From: an uncultured Paracoccaceae bacterium | Lineage (GTDB): Bacteria > Pseudomonadota > Alphaproteobacteria > Rhodobacterales > Rhodobacteraceae | Length of the DNA stretch: 64,000 bases | Direction: 5' to 3' | Assembly (NCBI GenBank): GCA_947501025.1 | Contig: CANMUM010000001.1 | Location: forward strand, 124,001 to 188,000 | Shown here: in pieces, positions 60,042-64,000 of the stretch | How the letters are laid out: every line of letters begins with the position of its first letter | How positions within the stretch are numbered: position 1 is the stretch's first letter | Made by a program: the position numbers and the translations under genes | The notes under the pieces: model-generated | Database searches by the model: none | What the model saw: the letters and a program-made list of their open reading frames with translations, nothing else | Told to the model about the DNA's origin: nothing

Positions 60042-61382
60042 ATGCGTTTATCGCAATATTTCTTGCCTGTATTAAAAGAAAACCCAGCCGAAGCGCAGAT
60101 TGCGTCACATCGTTTAATGTTGCGCGCGGGTATGATCCGTCAATCAAGCGCTGGTATTTATAGCTGGTTGCCCATGGGCTTCAAAGTGCTGCGCAAGCTT
60201 GAAAATATTGTCCATGAGGAGCAGGTGCGGGCAGGCCATATTCCGATGCTCATGCCGACTTTGCAATCTGCTGACCTTTGGCGCGAAAGTGGCCGATATG
60301 AAGATTATGGCAAAGAGATGCTCCGTATTACGGATCGCCATGGGCGCGATATGCTTTATGGGCCAACAAATGAAGAATTGATCACAGATATATTCAGGAA
60401 CGCTGTTGGTTCCTATAAGGAGTTACCACTTACCCTCTATCATATACAGTGGAAATTCCGTGATGAAGTGCGCCCACGTTTTGGTGTCATGCGTGGCCGT
60501 GAATTCTTGATGAAAGATGGCTATAATTTCGATGTGACGAAAGAAGCAGCCCTTCATGCCTATAATCGTCATATGGTGAGTTATTTACGAACTTATGAAC
60601 GTATGGGGTTGCAAGCGATCCCAATGCGCGCGGATACAGGCCCAATAGGTGGAGATTATTCGCACGAGTTTTTGGTGCTCGCTGAAACGGGTGAGAGCGA
60701 AGTGTTTTATGATCGTGCCGTCATCGATCTCAAGCTTGGCGATCGTGAAGTTGATTTTTCGAATGTAGACGAATGCCAAGATATTTTTGATGAGTTTACC
60801 AATCCTTACGCACGTACCGATGAAACACATGATGAAGCTGCCTATAATGCTGTGCCTGAAGAGCGCCGCATGAGTGCGCGCGGGATTGAGGTTGGACAAA
60901 TTTTCTATTTCGGCACCAAATATTCGGATGCCTTAAACGCTGCGGTGCAAACGCCTGATGGCAAGCAAGTTCCTGTTCATATGGGTTCTCATGGCATTGG
61001 TGTGTCGCGCTTGATTGGTGCGATTATTGAAGCCAATCATGATGATAAGGGTATTATTTGGCCTGAGGGTGTCACGCCGTTTCATGTCGGCATAGTCAAT
61101 CTTAAGCAAGGCGATAGCGCTACAGATGCGGCATGTGATCAGCTTTATCATGGTCTTGTAGCGCAAGGTCTTGAGCCGTTATATGATGATCGGGACGAGC
61201 GTGCGGGCACAAAATTTGCGAGCATGGATTTGATCGGTTTGCCTTGGCGTCTCACAGTTGGTCCACGTGGCCTCGGGAATGGTGTGGTCGAGCTTACAAA
61301 TAGACGTACAGGCGACAGCGAAGAAATGTCTATTGAAGCTGCGATTGATCGTGTTTCGCAAATATATGTAGGGAAGACGTAA
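60042..61382 (+). CDS. proS: Proline--tRNA ligase
   Basis: Class II synthetase for tRNA-Pro of the short alphaproteobacterial type (446 residues) that lacks the editing insertion between motifs 2 and 3. Motif 1 is near [18 protein letters not shown], motif 2 is [19 protein letters not shown], and motif 3 is [13 protein letters not shown]; the anticodon-binding domain follows. The ATG at 60042 has AAGGAG upstream and gives the conserved [10 protein letters not shown]; upstream in-frame ATGs are rejected. It abuts lolC, giving the conserved proS-lolC-lolD order. Confidence 0.96.
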   Translation: MRLSQYFLPVLKENPAEAQIASHRLMLRAGMIRQSSAGIYSWLPMGFKVLRKLENIVHEEQVRAGHIPMLMPTLQSADLWRESGRYEDYGKEMLRITDRHGRDMLYGPTNEELITDIFRNAVGSYKELPLTLYHIQWKFRDEVRPRFGVMRGREFLMKDGYNFDVTKEAALHAYNRHMVSYLRTYERMGLQAIPMRADTGPIGGDYSHEFLVLAETGESEVFYDRAVIDLKLGDREVDFSNVDECQDIFDEFTNPYARTDETHDEAAYNAVPEERRMSARGIEVGQIFYFGTKYSDALNAAVQTPDGKQVPVHMGSHGIGVSRLIGAIIEANHDDKGIIWPEGVTPFHVGIVNLKQGDSATDAACDQLYHGLVAQGLEPLYDDRDERAGTKFASMDLIGLPWRLTVGPRGLGNGVVELTNRRTGDSEEMSIEAAIDRVSQIYVGKT

Positions 61383-62681
61383 TTGAAAGTTAGTAGACAA
61401 ACACCATTCGCTGCAATTGAGTGGCTTATATCATGGCGCTATTTGCGCGCCCGAAAATCTGAGGGCGGCGTGTCGGCTATATCACTTATAGCACTTATAG
61501 GCATTTCCCTTGGTGTTGCCGCGATGATTATAACATTTGCAGTCAGGTCAGGGTTTCGGACTGAATATGTCAAAACAATTTTGGGCAATGAGGGGCATGC
61601 AGAAGTTCAAGCTATTGAGGCGACAAGTATCGATGGCGTTATAAAATTCGGTTTGCCTAATTTTGATGCCATGAGTGCTGATTTATCAACAATCGAAGGT
61701 GTTCAATCCGCTACGCCATTGGTTGTGAGCCAAGCCTTAATCACAATCAACCAACGCGATAGTTTTACCGAGGTTTTGGGCATTAAGCCTGAAGTGTTTT
61801 TGAATAATCCAAATCTGGTAAATAATGGCCGTAGCTATGGCGCGCATCAGGAATTTGTCGAGGGGGAATTTGTGATTGCCCTTGGCGCACAGCTTGCATG
61901 GTCACTTGGCGCACAAATCGGCGATAGAATTATTTTGACGTCATCATCAGGTGTGGATACAGCATTTGGCTCCACGCCACGTCAGGCAGCTTATCGGGTC
62001 GTCTACATCGTTAGCTCAGGTAATGATCTTGTTGATCGTGCGCGTGTTTATATGCCATTTGATAAAGCGCAAGAATATTTCAATATGGAGGGGCTTGCCT
62101 CTCGCATTGATCTGCGTGTGGATGATCCCGAAAATATAGAGCAGTTTCGCGCTCAAGTTGAAAGCAAATTGGGCGGGCAAGCGCTTATGCGAAATTGGAA
62201 AGACAAGAATGCAAATGTTCTGAATGGATTAAGAACTGAAGACAACATCATGTATATCTTGATGTCGGTACTTGTTCTTGTTTCTTCTTTTACGATCGCG
62301 GCAGGTTTGATTATGCTTGTTAAAAATAAAACAAGTGACATTGCGATTTTGCGCACGATGGGATTCTCACGTGGCCGTATCATGCGTATTTTCTTTCTTG
62401 CAGGTGTTTCGCTAAGCATATTGGGCACGATCATTGGCGTGATCCTTGGCGCATTATTTTGTGTGTTTTTTGATCAAATCTTCCTATTTGTGAATTGGAT
62501 CATTGGTGGTTCTGATGGTGTATGGGCCTTGCAGGTTATTGATAGATTGAAGGCCGAATGGAACTGGGTAAGCGTGCTCAAAACTTGTGCTCTTGCACTT
62601 GGCATCTCCATCGTGATTACGATATTTCCTGCGCGCTCAGCTGCAAAACTTGATCCTGCGGAGGCGCTTAGACATGGCTAA
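61383..62681 (+). CDS. lolC: Lipoprotein-releasing ABC transporter permease (LolC/LolE/LolF type)
   Basis: Inner-membrane subunit that extracts outer-membrane lipoproteins and hands them to LolA. An N-terminal amphipathic segment (EWLISWRYLRARK), a first membrane helix (about 28-50), a large periplasmic domain (about 55-275) and three C-terminal helices (about 285-425) give the MacB/LolC topology. The single permease gene suggests a homodimer, as in alphaproteobacterial LolDF. The start is TTG at 61383, immediately after the proS stop. It overlaps lolD by eight bases. Confidence 0.93.
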   Translation: MKVSRQTPFAAIEWLISWRYLRARKSEGGVSAISLIALIGISLGVAAMIITFAVRSGFRTEYVKTILGNEGHAEVQAIEATSIDGVIKFGLPNFDAMSADLSTIEGVQSATPLVVSQALITINQRDSFTEVLGIKPEVFLNNPNLVNNGRSYGAHQEFVEGEFVIALGAQLAWSLGAQIGDRIILTSSSGVDTAFGSTPRQAAYRVVYIVSSGNDLVDRARVYMPFDKAQEYFNMEGLASRIDLRVDDPENIEQFRAQVESKLGGQALMRNWKDKNANVLNGLRTEDNIMYILMSVLVLVSSFTIAAGLIMLVKNKTSDIAILRTMGFSRGRIMRIFFLAGVSLSILGTIIGVILGALFCVFFDQIFLFVNWIIGGSDGVWALQVIDRLKAEWNWVSVLKTCALALGISIVITIFPARSAAKLDPAEALRHG

Positions 62682-63363
62682 TTTAGAAACTGTATTGCTG
62701 CTTGATAAGGTTGAAAAGACTTATAATCCTGGCCGGTCAAATGCCATAACGGTGTTTCAAAATCTAAGTATGAATGTGAAGGCCGGTGAAGTTGTTGGTC
62801 TGATTGCGCCATCGGGTTCTGGTAAGTCGACACTTTTGAACTTGGCGGGTTTGCTTGATAACCCCAATAGTGGCCATGTGTTCGTGAATGGTCTGGATAT
62901 GAGTGATGCAGATGATGAAGAACGCACACAAACTCGACGTGATCATGTTGGTTTCGTATTCCAGTTTCACCATCTTCTTGCAGAATTTACGGCTCTTGAA
63001 AATGTCATGTTGCCATTATTAAGTTCGGGTGAACCACGTAAAGAAGCACAAATGCGTGCATCGCAATTGCTCGATAATATTGGTCTGGGTGATCGCCTGA
63101 AACACCGTCCTTCCGCCATGTCGGGTGGAGAGCAGCAGCGTGTGGCGATCTGCCGTGCGCTTGCCAATAAACCCAAAATTCTATTGGCCGATGAACCAAC
63201 AGGTAATCTTGATCAAGAAAACTCCAATCGCGTTTTCGATATTTTTGTGAAGCTCGCGCGTGAAGATGGCCTTGCCGCACTTGTTGCAACTCACAATATG
63301 GAGCTTGCATCTAAGATGGATCGCGTGATTGACCTTAGGGATTTATCTGCAAAAGCAGTTTAA
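62674..63363 (+). CDS. lolD: Lipoprotein-releasing system ATP-binding protein LolD
   Basis: ATPase subunit of the Lol exporter, 229 residues. Walker A is APSGSGKSTLLNLAGLLD, the Q-loop region FVFQFHHLLAEFTALENVML is diagnostic of LolD, the signature is MSGGEQQRVAICRAL and Walker B is ILLADEPTGNLD. The ATG at 62674 overlaps the lolC stop; an in-frame ATG at 62650 is deeper inside lolC and is rejected. In many relatives dnaE follows, but here a convergent gene overlaps the stop codon. Confidence 0.95.
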   Translation: MANLETVLLLDKVEKTYNPGRSNAITVFQNLSMNVKAGEVVGLIAPSGSGKSTLLNLAGLLDNPNSGHVFVNGLDMSDADDEERTQTRRDHVGFVFQFHHLLAEFTALENVMLPLLSSGEPRKEAQMRASQLLDNIGLGDRLKHRPSAMSGGEQQRVAICRALANKPKILLADEPTGNLDQENSNRVFDIFVKLAREDGLAALVATHNMELASKMDRVIDLRDLSAKAV

Positions 63364-63995
63364 CCGAGAGGCTCATCGGGACATAATGTAATGAGAGTGA
63401 GCCAGTCTTGATCACCAAAATCGAGACCGGCTCGAATGCTGGGTAAGGCCACTGCTGTAGGCAGTTCAGCAATTTCAGCTAGCTCGGCAAAATTTCCAAT
63501 CGGATCTTCAATTTTTTTGATATCATCCATTGAAATCTGAGGTTTGATCTTGAAATTATCCCAAGCTATATAGGTTTGTTCAGCAGGTAAATCGCCAGTT
63601 TTTAAGAACTTGAATTTCTCCCAAAATGGTAAGTCTGAGATCATTTCCTTTGCAGGATTGTTGCTTTCATTGCTAATATGCGCAAGGTTAATCAGTGCAA
63701 TTAAGGTGTCCTCACCAGAAAAATTTGAAACCCATTGCTGATCGATCACCAATAAGCCCGACGGCATGCGAGCGAAATTCACTCCAAGATCTTTGACAAT
63801 TTTGAAATTCGGTTGCGGTGCTTTTTCGCGTAAAAAGTCACGCAAAATGGGTTCAGTCTCCATGTCGCAAATCTTCATAGGTGCAAATTTAGTCGCCATG
63901 ATTTTTTGATCAAGCCGTGCTGCAATTGAAGGGTCAATTAGTCTCGAGATCGATGTCTGGAAAATGATATAGCCGATAATAAACACCACACCCAT
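63360..63995 (-). CDS. Membrane-anchored protein of unknown function, possibly extending past the window
   Basis: Unrecognised. From the ATG at 63995 the product has 211 residues, with a hydrophobic N-terminus (VVFIIGYIIFQTSI) that could be a membrane anchor. The frame is still open to the right edge, so the gene may be longer. KIVKDLGVNFARMPSGLLVI and the following TLIALINLAHI loosely recall M48-type peptidases around their HExxH helix, but the zinc motif itself is absent. Its stop overlaps the lolD stop on the other strand by four bases. Confidence 0.5.
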   Translation of the reverse strand: MGVVFIIGYIIFQTSISRLIDPSIAARLDQKIMATKFAPMKICDMETEPILRDFLREKAPQPNFKIVKDLGVNFARMPSGLLVIDQQWVSNFSGEDTLIALINLAHISNESNNPAKEMISDLPFWEKFKFLKTGDLPAEQTYIAWDNFKIKPQISMDDIKKIEDPIGNFAELAEIAELPTAVALPSIRAGLDFGDQDWLTLITLCPDEPLG

Positions 63996-64000
63996 GAGAA

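Noticed and set aside
1-64000. CRISPR arrays, insertion sequences or an integrated phage
   Set aside because: No regularly spaced repeats, transposase or integrase motifs were recognised; the only phage-like hint is the isolated GH19-like gene.

Overview
The window looks like a 64 kb stretch of chromosome from an alphaproteobacterium, most likely a low-GC, probably marine member of the Hyphomicrobiales (Rhizobiales). This is judged from gene content and order only: RegB/RegA with SenC, a tsaE-amgK-murU-addB-addA-trxA run, TrcR (DUF1013), CarD, RpoH, phosphatidylcholine synthase, HdaA next to Ppx, PtsP of the nitrogen PTS, a rhizobial-type IlvB, and proS-lolC-lolD. I saw no rRNA, tRNA, insertion sequence, integrase or CRISPR array. 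Most of the window is ordinary core genome, with a few accessory patches.

Layout. 1-3380: tail of creA, thiN, and the redox-sensing cluster senC-regA divergent from regB. 3377-11870: an overlapping operon for tRNA threonylcarbamoylation (tsaE), MurNAc recycling (amgK, murU) and double-strand break repair (addB, addA), followed by trxA with its own promoter and terminator. 11952-13991: a divergent AraC regulator and short-chain dehydrogenase pair. 14103-18753: galE, a WecA/MraY-like glycosyl-phosphate transferase, lpd and trhO, all on the minus strand. 18833-20116: an AT-rich membrane sensor-like gene with no visible output domain. 20307-26157: zapE, ptsP, lysC, a structured intergenic region and a LysR regulator. 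26213-27661: tusA, then a chitinase/lysozyme-like enzyme coupled to a secreted protein. 27716-34579: ilvH, ilvB, bpt, nadE, a two-TM protein and a leucine-rich-repeat lipoprotein. 34711-40886: gltX, a type I secretion ABC/HlyD pair without TolC or substrate nearby, and an Atm1-type exporter. 41201-45929: carD with a structured leader, a DUF1801 protein, and a divergent TRAP transporter with two matching operator-like palindromes. 45994-50568: a glycosyltransferase, trcR, an ArsR regulator with a perfect palindrome at its start codon, rpoH, pcs and a small probable outer-membrane protein. 50785-63995: ileS, an FAD monooxygenase, a conserved unknown, nadK, a PerM-type transporter, hdaA, ppx, proS, lolC, lolD, and a gene running towards the window edge.

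Functional themes. Redox and energy control (RegBA/SenC, TrxA, Lpd), envelope building and recycling (MurU/AmgK, GalE, GT4, Pcs, Lol), translation (GltX, IleS, ProS, TrhO, TsaE), and global regulation (CarD, RpoH, TrcR, HdaA, PtsP) dominate. The least explained items are the TRAP operator pair, the GH19-like/secreted-protein pair, the carD leader, the output-less membrane sensor, the LRR lipoprotein and the probable non-AUG start of the GT4 gene. All functions are assigned by motif and family recognition from the sequence alone; no database search was run.
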